From Streptomyces endocoffeicus (GTDB lineage: Bacteria > Actinomycetota > Actinomycetes > Streptomycetales > Streptomycetaceae), in NCBI RefSeq assembly GCF_016741935.1, contig NZ_JAERRG010000013.1, positions 1-64,000 on the forward strand: DNA of 64,000 bases, given 5' to 3'. Position numbers and translations under genes: made by a program. This document shows, one piece after another, positions 25,934 to 36,091 of the stretch (position 1 is its first letter; every line of letters starts with the position of its first letter). Under the pieces are notes generated by a model. That model was not told the origin of the DNA and made no database searches. It saw nothing but the letters and a program-made list of their open reading frames with translations.

Positions 25934-26608
25934 TTACTGAAGCGCGGCCAGGCGCAGCGGTTCCTCGAGCTCCTCCCGGAAGCGGTGCAGGGTGTGCCCC
26001 TCGCGCACCGTGGCGCCCACCGCGACCGCCGCCCGGCTCACCGCCCCGCGCGGTGCCCGCACCACCATGGCCAGCCGGTACGTGCCCCCGATGCGCACCG
26101 CGGAGGTGTGCCGGATCTCCCAGCCCGGGTCGGAGCGCAGCTCCCGCCGCGCCTCCAGACAGACCCGCTCGCCGAGGGCGGTGTCGCCACCGTCCTGGAA
26201 TCCGAGCCGCGGGCCGAGGTGGGCCGCCGGTGCCGGTGCCGTCACCTCGGCGGTGAGCTGGCGCGGGGTCATGGACCAGGCCACCGGCTGGAAGACCGCG
26301 GTGCCCCGCCGCACCGGTTCCGCCGTGAGGCCGATATCGAGATTGATCGAGTGCAGGGCGGGGTCCGGCGCGTCCCGGGCGCAGGTCACCGACAGATGCA
26401 CCAGGTAATAGACGGCGTTGTCCGCCTCGGTACGGAGGAAGTCCAGCAGCTCCGGATCCGGTCCGACGAGGTCGGCCGTGACCGGTAAGGCCACCGGCCC
26501 GCCCAGGACCACCCGCCCGGCCAGCCTCGGGCCGCTGGGCTGGGGTGTCTCCTCGGACAGCAGGGCCAGTTCGCGTTCGGGAAGTTCGGGGAGAATGACA
26601 TCGATCAT
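25934..26608 (-). CDS. Orphan protein paired with the EAD1-CHAT-like gene
   Basis: A 224-aa soluble protein of unknown family, with no signal peptide and no membrane helix. It looks rich in beta strands, with a recognisable stretch NAVYYLVHLSVTCARD, LHSINLDIGL, FQPVAWSMTPRQL and a C-terminal TYRLAMVVRAPRGA. It lies 19 bases after the acyl-CoA synthetase stop and 56 bases before the EAD1-CHAT-like gene, all on one strand. Conflict systems with EADs usually pair a small EAD protein with an effector or sensor. This may be that partner, but this is inference from position only. Confidence 0.6.
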   Translation of the reverse strand: MIDVILPELPERELALLSEETPQPSGPRLAGRVVLGGPVALPVTADLVGPDPELLDFLRTEADNAVYYLVHLSVTCARDAPDPALHSINLDIGLTAEPVRRGTAVFQPVAWSMTPRQLTAEVTAPAPAAHLGPRLGFQDGGDTALGERVCLEARRELRSDPGWEIRHTSAVRIGGTYRLAMVVRAPRGAVSRAAVAVGATVREGHTLHRFREELEEPLRLAALQ

Positions 26609-26627
26609 TTCGTGCCCCCTTCGCGGC

Positions 26628-28481
<1,854 letters not shown>

Positions 28482-28640
28482 AGCGCCGCGACCGTACCCG
28501 ATCCGGCCCCCGATGCGGGAGAGGTGTTTTGTGCCCGGAACGTACGGAATGCCGGGCGGACAGTGAGGTGAAAGGGTATCAATCAGGCGTTGGCGAGGGC
28601 GGATTGCGTGGAGTCTGGTCCTATGCGCCGCGTGTGTGGC

Positions 28641-29543
28641 TCATATGTAACGGTCTTCTGCACGAAATCTCTCCGATCGTGGCACAGGCCCGGCCAGGAT
28701 CGCGGCGGCGAGTCGCTCCGCGGCGGCGTGCGAGGCGTCCTCCCGCCGACGCTTTCCGTACAACAGTACGAAATCCACCGGGCCGAGGTCCGGCAGCCCG
28801 GCCCGTTCGGGGACCGGCGCCAGGCCCGGCGGAATCAGGCCATGGGTGTGGGCCATCACCCCGAGCCCGGCGCGGGCCGCCGCGACCAGGCCATTGAGAC
28901 TGCCACTGGTGCATACGATCCGCCATGACCTGCCGTGTCGCTCCAGCACATCCAGCGCGCGGGCCCGGGTCAGCCCCGGTGGCGGGAAGACGATCAGGGG
29001 GAGCGGACGGTCCGGATCCAGCCGCAGCCGCTCGGCGCCGATCCACACCAGCCGGTCCCGCCACACCAACTGCCCGCCCGGCCGGTCCTCGGACCGCTTG
29101 GCCAGCACCAGATCCAGCTTGCCCGCCTCCAGCCGCTCGTGCAGCGTGCCCGACAGCTCGACGGTGAGCTCCAGGTCCACCTCGGGATGGTCGCGGCGGA
29201 ACCCCTCCAGGATCTCCGGCAGCCGGGTCACCACGAAGTCCTCCGAGGCGCCGAAGCGCAGCCGGCCGCGCAGCCGGGTGCCCCGGAACCAGCTCGCCGC
29301 CCGCTCGTTCGCCTCCAGGATGGAGCGGGCGAACCCCAGCATCGCCTCGCCGTCCTCGGTCAGCTCCACCCCGTGGGTGTCGCGGGCGAAGAGCTGCCGT
29401 CCCACGGCCGCCTCCAGCTTGCGCACCTGCTGGCTCACGGTGGACTGGCGCACCCCGAGGCGGTCGGCGGCCTGGGTGAAGCTGAGGGTCTGGGACACCG
29501 CGAGGAACGTCCGGAGCTGGGCGGGGTCGTACATGGCGGCCAC
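28641..29543 (-). CDS. LysR-family transcriptional regulator
   Basis: A 300-aa LysR regulator. The N-terminal winged HTH (LRTFLAVSQTLSFTQAADRLGVRQSTVSQQVRKLE) is followed by a substrate-binding domain (LRGRLRFGASEDFV...). It is divergent from a BASS transporter gene (29684), and this LysR/BASS arrangement recurs in proteobacteria and actinobacteria, so it very likely controls that carrier. A perfect CGGGATTCCCG palindrome (29591-29601) lies between them and is a possible site. Confidence 0.9.
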   Translation of the reverse strand: MAAMYDPAQLRTFLAVSQTLSFTQAADRLGVRQSTVSQQVRKLEAAVGRQLFARDTHGVELTEDGEAMLGFARSILEANERAASWFRGTRLRGRLRFGASEDFVVTRLPEILEGFRRDHPEVDLELTVELSGTLHERLEAGKLDLVLAKRSEDRPGGQLVWRDRLVWIGAERLRLDPDRPLPLIVFPPPGLTRARALDVLERHGRSWRIVCTSGSLNGLVAAARAGLGVMAHTHGLIPPGLAPVPERAGLPDLGPVDFVLLYGKRRREDASHAAAERLAAAILAGPVPRSERFRAEDRYI

Positions 29544-29683
29544 TGTACGCCGAGGCCATCACGGGACGCGATGACAGTCAGAGCGGTATGCGGGATTCCC
29601 GATGGCCTTGATCGGGAGCACTATGGAGCGGGCGCCGTCCGTGTCCAGAAAAGCCGGCCGAGAAAGAGCGAGAAAGAGAACGA

Positions 29684-30802
29684 ATGCCCAGCCCGCACAG
29701 CCCGCACCGCCTGCACCGCCTGCGTCTGCGCAAGATCGCCCTTCCCGCCCTTCCCTCCTGGCTCCCCCTGGACGGCTTCATCCTCGGACTCATCGGCACC
29801 GTGGCGCTCGCCGTGCTGCTCCCGGTCAGCGGCCGGGCCGCCACCGTCACCGATGGGGCCACCACGGTCGCGGTCGGCTTCCTCTTCTTCCTCTACGGCG
29901 CCCGGCTCTCCACCCGTGAGGCGCTGGACGGGGTGCGCCACTGGCGGCTCCATCTGACCGTGCTGGTGTGCACCTTCGTCATCTTCCCGGCCCTCGGCCT
30001 GGCCGCGCGCGGGCTGGTGCCGTACGTGCTGACGCATCCCCTCTACACCGGGCTGCTCTTCCTGTGCCTGGTGCCCTCCACGGTCCAGTCCTCCATCGCC
30101 TTCACCTCGATCGCCCGGGGCAATGTGGCCGCCGCGATCTGCGCGGGCTCCTTCTCCAGCCTGCTCGGCGTGGTGGTCACCCCGGTGCTGGTCGCGCTGT
30201 TGCTGGGCGGCAGCGGAGGCGGCTTCTCGGCCGACTCGATGATCAAGATCGGGCTTCAGCTGCTGGCCCCCTTCCTCGCCGGGCAGCTGCTGCGTCGCTG
30301 GATCGGCGGCTTCATCTCGCGCCACCGGGCGGTGCTGCGGCTGGTCGACCGGGGCTCGGTGCTGCTCGTGGTCTACGCGGCGTTCAGCGAGGGCATGGTC
30401 CGGGGCATCTGGCACCAGGTGACCCCGGCGCGGCTGGCGATCCTGCTCGGCGTCGAGGCGGTGCTGCTCACGGTGATGCTCACGCTCACCTCGTACGGCT
30501 CGCGGAAGCTGGGCTTCGTCCGCGCGGACCGGATCACGATCGTGTTCGCGGGGTCCAAGAAGAGCCTGGCCGCCGGGCTGCCGATGGCGAGTGTGCTCTT
30601 CGGCGCCCAGGCGAGCCTGGCGGTGCTGCCGCTGATGCTCTTCCACCAGATGCAGCTGATGGTCTGCGCGGTGCTGGCCCGCCGCTTCGCGGCGCGGGCG
30701 CCGGAAGCGGCGGTGACGGGAGCCGAGAGCGGGTCGGAGGCCGCTCAGGCTCGTACGGACAGCGCGGACGACGTGGACAAGACCGCGCTGACCCGCGTCT
30801 GA
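29684..30802 (+). CDS. BASS-family transporter, copy 2
   Basis: A 372-aa membrane carrier with about ten helices, strongly similar to copy 1 at 13635. Shared stretches include FLFFLYGARLSTREAL, GLLFLCLVPSTVQSS, ARGNVAAAICAGSFSSLLG and VFAGSKKSLAAGLPMASVLFG. It has longer N- and C-terminal tails; the C-terminal tail (about 345-372) is charged. Its divergent LysR partner suggests ligand-induced expression. The Shine-Dalgarno site is weak (GAAAGAGAACG), so a different start is possible. Confidence 0.9.
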   Translation: MPSPHSPHRLHRLRLRKIALPALPSWLPLDGFILGLIGTVALAVLLPVSGRAATVTDGATTVAVGFLFFLYGARLSTREALDGVRHWRLHLTVLVCTFVIFPALGLAARGLVPYVLTHPLYTGLLFLCLVPSTVQSSIAFTSIARGNVAAAICAGSFSSLLGVVVTPVLVALLLGGSGGGFSADSMIKIGLQLLAPFLAGQLLRRWIGGFISRHRAVLRLVDRGSVLLVVYAAFSEGMVRGIWHQVTPARLAILLGVEAVLLTVMLTLTSYGSRKLGFVRADRITIVFAGSKKSLAAGLPMASVLFGAQASLAVLPLMLFHQMQLMVCAVLARRFAARAPEAAVTGAESGSEAAQARTDSADDVDKTALTRV

Positions 30803-30811
30803 CCTCTGACG

Positions 30812-31522
30812 TCAGCTTTCGGCGGCCTGGTCTCCGGCGGTCTGGTCGTCGGCGGTCTGGTCGTCGGCAGGCGGCAGTGGCGGCTTGCGGGCGATGAGGG
30901 ACGCCTGCGGGGTGGGTTCCCAGCGCTCCGGTTCCCGGAAGGTCCGGGCGCGGACCGGCAGTCCGGCCCCGGCCAGCAGCTCGGCGATCCGGTCCGGCTG
31001 CCACCGGCGGAAGGTCAGCGACACCTCATGGCCGAACGCCTCCGTGTAGACCCGTTGCTCGTCGCCCACCTGGAAGCCCACCAGCGCGTATCCACCGGGC
31101 GCCAGCACCCGGTGGAACTCGGCGAACACATCCGGCAGCCGCTCCTGCGGAACGTGGATCGTGGAGTACCACGCCACCACGGCGGCGAGGGTGCCGTCCG
31201 GGATGTCCAGGGCCAGCATCGACCCCTCCTCGAACCGCAGCCCGGGGTGTTCCCGCCGGGCCAGCTCCACCATCCGCGGCGACAGGTCGATCCCGTACAC
31301 GGACAGCCCCAGACCGTGGAGATGCGCGGTCACCCGGCCCGGTCCGCTGCCCACATCGGCCACCGGTCCGCCCCCGGCGTTCCGCACCAGCTCGGCGAAC
31401 CCGGCGAACACCGCCCGTTCCAGCGTCTGGGCCGCCAGTTCATCGCGGAAACGCTCGTCGTAGTCGATGGCCATGGCGTTGTAGGACGCCCGGGTGGAGT
31501 TGAGGAAGTCGGCTTCGGTCAC
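30812..31522 (-). CDS. Class I SAM-dependent methyltransferase
   Basis: A 236-aa methyltransferase. Motif I is VADVGSGPGRVTAHL, followed by VYGIDLSPRMVELAR and FEEGSMLALDIPDGTLA, and a post-motif VLAPGGYALVGFQ. I chose GTG 31522 (VTEADFLNS); upstream in-frame Met codons precede non-conserved sequence. The C-terminal tail holds a 15-bp in-frame tandem repeat (ADDQT, ADDQT, AGDQA). Substrate unknown. It converges on the BASS gene. Confidence 0.88.
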   Translation of the reverse strand: MTEADFLNSTRASYNAMAIDYDERFRDELAAQTLERAVFAGFAELVRNAGGGPVADVGSGPGRVTAHLHGLGLSVYGIDLSPRMVELARREHPGLRFEEGSMLALDIPDGTLAAVVAWYSTIHVPQERLPDVFAEFHRVLAPGGYALVGFQVGDEQRVYTEAFGHEVSLTFRRWQPDRIAELLAGAGLPVRARTFREPERWEPTPQASLIARKPPLPPADDQTADDQTAGDQAAES

Positions 31523-31613
31523 GGCCGTACACCCTAGCGGGACGCACCGCGGCGGGCCTCGATGCCGGCCTCGTGGGGAGGCCGTTGTCAGACCCCTCTG
31601 GGAGGCTTCGGAC

Positions 31614-32072
31614 ATGACGACGCTCACGCTGCAACTGACCATCGACTGTGCCGAGCCACGCCGGATGGTGGCCTTCTGGTCCGAGGCCCTGGGCTATGTG
31701 CCCGAGCCCCCGCCGGGCGGCCACGCCACCTGGCGGGAGTACTGGACGGACATGGGCGTGCCCGCGGCGGAGCTGCCCCCCGGGGCCGGGGAGATCCCGG
31801 AGTCCATCGTGGATCCGGCGGGGCAGGGTCCGCGGGTGTGGTTCCAGCAGGTTCCGGAGTCCAAGGTCACCAAGAACCGGCTGCATCTCGATCTGAAGGT
31901 GGGCGGTGGGCGGGATGTGCCCCTCGTGGTCCGCACCGAGCGCGTCACCGCGACCGTGGACCGGCTGAAGAAGGCCGGAGCCACGGTCCAGCGGATCATG
32001 GACGAGCCGGGGATGGAGTACTACGCGGTGGTGCTCCAGGACCCGGAGGGCAATGAGTTCTGTGTCGTCTAG
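31614..32072 (+). CDS. VOC/glyoxalase-like protein
   Basis: A 152-aa vicinal-oxygen-chelate fold protein with paired beta-alpha-beta modules: LQLTIDCAEPRRMVAFWSEAL, NRLHLDLKV and YAVVLQDPEGNEFCVV. The His in RLHLDL and the Glu in DPEGNEFC are typical metal ligands. Members include lyases, dioxygenases and resistance proteins, so function is open. GGAGG lies 8 bases before the ATG. Confidence 0.88.
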   Translation: MTTLTLQLTIDCAEPRRMVAFWSEALGYVPEPPPGGHATWREYWTDMGVPAAELPPGAGEIPESIVDPAGQGPRVWFQQVPESKVTKNRLHLDLKVGGGRDVPLVVRTERVTATVDRLKKAGATVQRIMDEPGMEYYAVVLQDPEGNEFCVV

Positions 32073-32108
32073 ACAGGCGCCCCGAAGGGGCGCGGGGCTG
32101 GGTCGATG

Positions 32109-32188
32109 TGCGGCTCCGCCGCGTGGGGGGCTCCGCCCCTTAACCCCGGGGTCCAGGGGCGGAGCCCCTGCCACGCGGCGGAGCCGCA
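32109..32188. terminator. Long nested palindrome between convergent genes
   Basis: The left strand 32109-32140 pairs with 32155-32188 apart from a 2-base bulge. The outer arms start TGCGGCTCCGCCGCG and the inner arms GGGGCTCCGCCCCT, and the 14-base loop contains the further palindrome CCCCGGGG. It lies 37 bases past the VOC stop and 43 bases past the sialidase stop, so it can terminate both genes. Confidence 0.85.
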
Positions 32189-32230
32189 TATCGGGAAGGG
32201 GCGGGGAGGGGAAAGATCCGCCGGACGTCC

Positions 32231-34210
32231 CTAGCCGTGGGATGACCGCACGCGGTCCAGGGGGAGGCGGACGAGGGCGCCGGAGTGGGGGTCGTCGAGC
32301 GGGGCGTTGAATTCGCGGACACGGCGCAGTTCGGTGTCGGACAGGGCACGGGCGTACAGCCGGAACTCATCGAGATCGCCCGTCATATGGGAGCGGCTGT
32401 CCACGGCCTGGCCGAGGTGGAGGCCGAAGGGCGCGGTGCGGCTCACGGTGCCCGGGGCGTCGGGGGCGGTGACCGCGGTGCCGCCGTCCACAGTGAGGGA
32501 GAGCCGTCCGCCGCTGCGGACGAGGGCGAGATGGTGCCACTGCCCGTCGTTGTACGCGGCGTCGGTGGACACCGAGGCGCTGGTGAAGGTGGCGAAGCCG
32601 TTGACCGTGGTCATCAGCGCCCGGATCCGGTTGCTCCCGGGCTCACCCCGCAGCCAGACCTGCGGCTGTTTGTTGCCGATGCCGCCCATCCACAGGAACG
32701 GATGCTGCCCGGAGGCGGCCGAGTAGCGGAACCACAGGCTCACGGTGAAGTCGCGGGTGCCCAGGGGCAGGGCGTTCCGGTACGGGACCCGTACGGCGTC
32801 GTCCGTGCCGTCGAAGGACAGCGCGTCGCCGAAGCGGCCGTCGTCGCGCCCCGCCGCGCCGCCGAGCACGGTCGCGGACCGGGCGCCGGGCGCGCGGTCA
32901 TCGGTGGTGGGGGAGGGCGGCCGGCGGGAGCCCAGCCAGTCCTCGGTGAAGCGGGCGAAGCGGATCTCGTCACGGGCGTCCACCGCACCGCCCTCGTACA
33001 GCAGCCCCACCGTATCGCGGGAGACCGCGACCATGTCGGAGTACCCGGACCAGTCGGTGGTGACGACCTTGCCGCGGTCGACACCGTCCCAGGTGCGGGC
33101 CTCATCCCAGGAGGAGCGGACCATCATGGTGCGGCGGCGGTCGGGGTCGGCGGGGGCGGAGAAGAGCAGCCGGCTGTAGCCGTCGCGGGCCGGGTCGCGC
33201 AGCCGCAGGATCGAACCCTGCACCTGGGGGGTGGGCAGATCGGGGATGGTGCGGAAGGGCGCGGTGAAGCTCTGGCCGCCGTCCTGGCTGATGGCGTAGT
33301 CGCGGTGGCCGAGATCGGTGCCGTCCTGCTCCCGGCCGCTGACGTAGATCGAACCGTCGGCGCGCTCGACCAGCGTCATCTCGGACGGCTTCTGGCGGAA
33401 GGTGCCGTCCTCCGCGAGCGGGTAGCTGTCCACCGCGCCGATGCGCCAGCGGTTGCCGCCGTCGTCGCTGTAGGCGAGCGCGGCGTGGTTGTCGGTGATG
33501 CGGCCGCCGCTGAAGCTCTCGGTGTTGAGGGTGAAGACCAGCCGGCCCTTGTGGCGGCCGCGCTGGAGCTGGATGCCGTGGACGGGGCCGGTGGCGTACC
33601 AGGAGTTCCACTGGGCCGGCATCAGCGAGGAGCTCAGATCGCGCGGGGCCGACCAGGTGGCGCCGTTGTCGTCGCTGTACTGGAGGTGCGGGGAGCGGTC
33701 ACAGGGGATGTCGCAGCTCTGGGAGTCGTCGCGGCCGGTGTTGTAGGTGCTGGCGAGCACGATGCGGCCGGTGCGCTGGTCCACGATGGGCGCGGGGTTG
33801 CCGTGGGTGTCACCGTCGCCGTCATTGACCACCTGGAGCGGGCCCCAGGTGCGGCCGCCGTCGGTGGAGCGCTTGAGGACCAAATCGATGTCCCCGGCGT
33901 CACCGCAGTTGTCGACCCGGCCCTCGGCGAAGGCCAGCAGGGTGCCGTCCTTGGCCTTGACGACCGCCGGGATCCGGAAGCAGGAGTAGCCCTGTTCCTG
34001 GGCAGACTTGAAGAGGACCTGTTGTTCGAAGCCGGAGTCGGCGCGGGCCGCGGACGCGGTGGAATCCGTGTCCGCGGCCCGTACCGGAAGCGGGATCAGG
34101 GCCAGCGCCGCGGCGGTGAGGAGCACGGAGGCGCGGCGCCGCCACGGTCTGGCACAGGAGCGGGGTGGTCTGCTGCGGGGACGTGTGCGGAGAACTGACG
34201 CCATGGTCAC
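32231..34210 (-). CDS. Secreted sialidase (exo-alpha-sialidase) with C-terminal LamG domain
   Basis: A 659-aa extracellular glycosidase that removes terminal sialic acids. A twin-basic N-terminus (ARPWRRRASVLLTAAALALI) is a signal peptide with an ARA-type cleavage near 45. The propeller starts YSCFRIPAVV (the FRIP motif), with Asp boxes STDGGRTWG, YSDDNGATWS, YSDDGGNRW and SQDGGQSF. A LamG/concanavalin-like domain covers about 465-640 (FDGTDDAVRVPY, WHHLALVRSGGRLSLTVDG). GH33 enzymes of soil actinobacteria use sialoglycans as nutrients. Confidence 0.93.
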   Translation of the reverse strand: MTMASVLRTRPRSRPPRSCARPWRRRASVLLTAAALALIPLPVRAADTDSTASAARADSGFEQQVLFKSAQEQGYSCFRIPAVVKAKDGTLLAFAEGRVDNCGDAGDIDLVLKRSTDGGRTWGPLQVVNDGDGDTHGNPAPIVDQRTGRIVLASTYNTGRDDSQSCDIPCDRSPHLQYSDDNGATWSAPRDLSSSLMPAQWNSWYATGPVHGIQLQRGRHKGRLVFTLNTESFSGGRITDNHAALAYSDDGGNRWRIGAVDSYPLAEDGTFRQKPSEMTLVERADGSIYVSGREQDGTDLGHRDYAISQDGGQSFTAPFRTIPDLPTPQVQGSILRLRDPARDGYSRLLFSAPADPDRRRTMMVRSSWDEARTWDGVDRGKVVTTDWSGYSDMVAVSRDTVGLLYEGGAVDARDEIRFARFTEDWLGSRRPPSPTTDDRAPGARSATVLGGAAGRDDGRFGDALSFDGTDDAVRVPYRNALPLGTRDFTVSLWFRYSAASGQHPFLWMGGIGNKQPQVWLRGEPGSNRIRALMTTVNGFATFTSASVSTDAAYNDGQWHHLALVRSGGRLSLTVDGGTAVTAPDAPGTVSRTAPFGLHLGQAVDSRSHMTGDLDEFRLYARALSDTELRRVREFNAPLDDPHSGALVRLPLDRVRSSHG

Positions 34211-34468
34211 GGCCTGCCCTTCAGACTGCCTCGCGTTGAGGCATCGGCATCTGGACGTCGAGGCCGTCGGGCATCACGCCATGAGGCATCATGCCGTCAG
34301 GACATCAAGACATCCCATGTCTCACACATGACTGCGGCTGAAAGTGTCTCGTCCTGCGGTCGCCCGGGACAAGGACCGTGCGTCATATCCTCGTGACACT
34401 GCGCCAGTTGAGGTGAGGGCGGGGCGCGAGGGGGACGGTGCCCGCCCCCGGACGGCGCCCCGCTTCGG
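34211..34468. other. Non-coding stretch between sialidase and beta-lactamase-like genes
   Basis: No gene is supported. A GCATCA-type reiteration (GGCATC, CATCAGG) lies at about 34240-34310, just upstream of the sialidase start, and may belong to its promoter. Confidence 0.5.
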
Positions 34469-34591
34469 TCCGCCCATGGCCGTCCGACCCGCCGTGATGA
34501 CCCGGTCCAGCAGCGATCGGGACAGCTCGAGCTCCTCGGCGGCCGAGGTCATCCGGTCCCGCTCCGCCCGCAGTTCACTCCCATGGGCGTC
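34469..34591 (-). pseudogene. Possible remnant of a MerR-like regulator C-terminus
   Basis: One frame encodes SELRAERDRMTSAAEELELS followed by RSLLDRVITAG. This has the heptad rhythm of the C-terminal coiled coil of MerR-type regulators. No start, no DNA-binding domain and a non-conserved continuation are seen, so it would be a decayed fragment directly behind the beta-lactamase-like gene. It may be chance. Confidence 0.25.
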
Positions 34592-35903
34592 AGGGTTTAC
34601 GGCCTCCGATCCCCTCGCACAGAACGCGGTCGATGAGGCCCTGCAAGGCCCGCTCGGCCCGCAGCACCTGCTCGTCATCGGCGGTCTTGCCGCTGGAGCT
34701 GATGGTCACCGAGCGCCGCCCGCCCTCGGTGAAGCCGGTGCGCACCGTGGCCCCTTCGAGGTCGCCGCCGTGGCCCCAGAGGTAGCCGCCGCAGCTGAGC
34801 GGCTGGCGCATCATCCCGAGCCCGTACTGGGCGTGCGGGAAGGCCACCTCGAAGTCCGGCCCGACGGGCACCGTCCGGCGCATCTCGGCCAGCTGCGCCG
34901 GGGGCAGCAGACGACCACTCAGCAGGGCGGTGAAGAACCGGTCCAGATCGCGGTCGGTGCTGATGATGGAACCGGCCGCACCGCCCCAGGAGACGTTCCG
35001 CAGCGTGGTGTCCGTCCAGCCGTCGGAGCCGGGGAAGCGCTGATACGTATGGGCGTACGGGCCCTTGATCCGCGGATCGTCCCCGGGCTCGGAGGTGCCG
35101 GTCAGACCCAGCGGGCGGATGACGCGGTCGCGGACCTCCTCCGACCATGAGTGGCCGGTGACCTTCTGGATGATCATTCCGGCGAGGACATAGCCGGGGT
35201 TGGAGTAGTTCCAGTCGGGCTTGGGGTCATCCGCCGGGGCGGGTGGGAAGTCGGGCCGGTGCTTCATCGCCCCGGCGACCACCCGCTCGGGGGAGACATG
35301 GTCGAACCGGGTCCGCTCGAAGTCCGCCGCCGAATCGCCGGTGTCCTCGCTGTAGTCGTAGTTGTGGATGCCACTGGTGTGCTGGAGCAGATTCCTGACG
35401 GTGATCCGGCGGCCGTCGTTGCCATTGCCGCTCACCACGCCCGGCAGCCACTTGTCCACCGGATCGCTCAGCGAGAGCCGCCCCTCGGCGACCAGTTGGA
35501 GGACGACCGTGGCCACGAAGGACTTGGTGACGCTCGCGGCCCGGTAATGCGCCCCGTACGGCATGGGGCGGCCGGTGTCACGCTCCGCCTCGCCCGCGCG
35601 GGCGTGGATCCGGCGGTGGCCGTCGCGCACCTCCACGGTGATGCCGATGAATCCGGCGTCCTCCAGCGTCCGGGCCACCGCACGCCGCAACTCGGCCTCG
35701 GTGAGCCGGCGGTCGGTGGAGGTGGCGGAGTCGGTGGAGCTGGTGGAGCTGGTGGAGTCGGTGGACGAGGTGGCGGAGGAGGCGGGGCCGGATTTCGGTG
35801 CTGTGGCGGCGGCCGGGACCGCGGCCGCACCGCCGAGGAGGGCGGCGGTGACGGCGGCGGCCGTGACGAGGCGTAAACGAGGGCGCTTCGTGGATGCGTT
35901 CAT
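34590..35903 (-). CDS. Secreted serine beta-lactamase/D-Ala-D-Ala carboxypeptidase-like hydrolase
   Basis: A 437-aa exported class C/PBP4-like hydrolase. The signal peptide (RLVTAAAVTAALLGGAAAVPAAA) ends near residue 34. A Ser/Thr-rich linker follows (about 40-65). The catalytic SxxK is in RAASVTKSF, the second motif in WNYSNPGYVLAGM and the third probably in WGHGGDLEG. Close relatives include streptomycete D-alanyl-D-alanine carboxypeptidases and esterases, so antibiotic resistance should not be assumed. It is a single gene. Confidence 0.88.
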   Translation of the reverse strand: MNASTKRPRLRLVTAAAVTAALLGGAAAVPAAATAPKSGPASSATSSTDSTSSTSSTDSATSTDRRLTEAELRRAVARTLEDAGFIGITVEVRDGHRRIHARAGEAERDTGRPMPYGAHYRAASVTKSFVATVVLQLVAEGRLSLSDPVDKWLPGVVSGNGNDGRRITVRNLLQHTSGIHNYDYSEDTGDSAADFERTRFDHVSPERVVAGAMKHRPDFPPAPADDPKPDWNYSNPGYVLAGMIIQKVTGHSWSEEVRDRVIRPLGLTGTSEPGDDPRIKGPYAHTYQRFPGSDGWTDTTLRNVSWGGAAGSIISTDRDLDRFFTALLSGRLLPPAQLAEMRRTVPVGPDFEVAFPHAQYGLGMMRQPLSCGGYLWGHGGDLEGATVRTGFTEGGRRSVTISSSGKTADDEQVLRAERALQGLIDRVLCEGIGGRKP

Positions 35904-35993
35904 GTCTCACCAGCCTCCGGGGGACGGTGGTGCCCCGGCCATGCGGCAAGCCCCCGGGTTCGGGTGGGGGCAGCCCCATGGCCGGGCTTCGGT

Positions 35994-36081
35994 CGGGCTC
36001 CGGCCGAGCGTTGACCGGGCTCTTGCCGGGCGTTGACCGGGCTCTTGTCGGGCGCTGACCGGGCTCCGGCCGGGCGCGCGC
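35994..36081. repeat. 22-bp tandem repeat, four units
   Basis: Units at 35994, 36016, 36038 and 36060 start CGGGCTC and most contain a CGGGCG(T/C)TGAC-like end. They lie between the beta-lactamase-like start and the SDR stop. The units are contiguous with no unique spacers. Confidence 0.9.
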
Positions 36082-36091
36082 TCGGTGCCGG

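Noticed and set aside
34590..35903. Antibiotic-resistance beta-lactamase
   Set aside because: The SxxK/YSN layout also fits carboxypeptidases and esterases, which are commoner in this group; sequence alone does not decide.
35994..36081. Four 22-bp units that might look like a CRISPR array
   Set aside because: Units are contiguous, with no unique spacers, and no cas gene is present.
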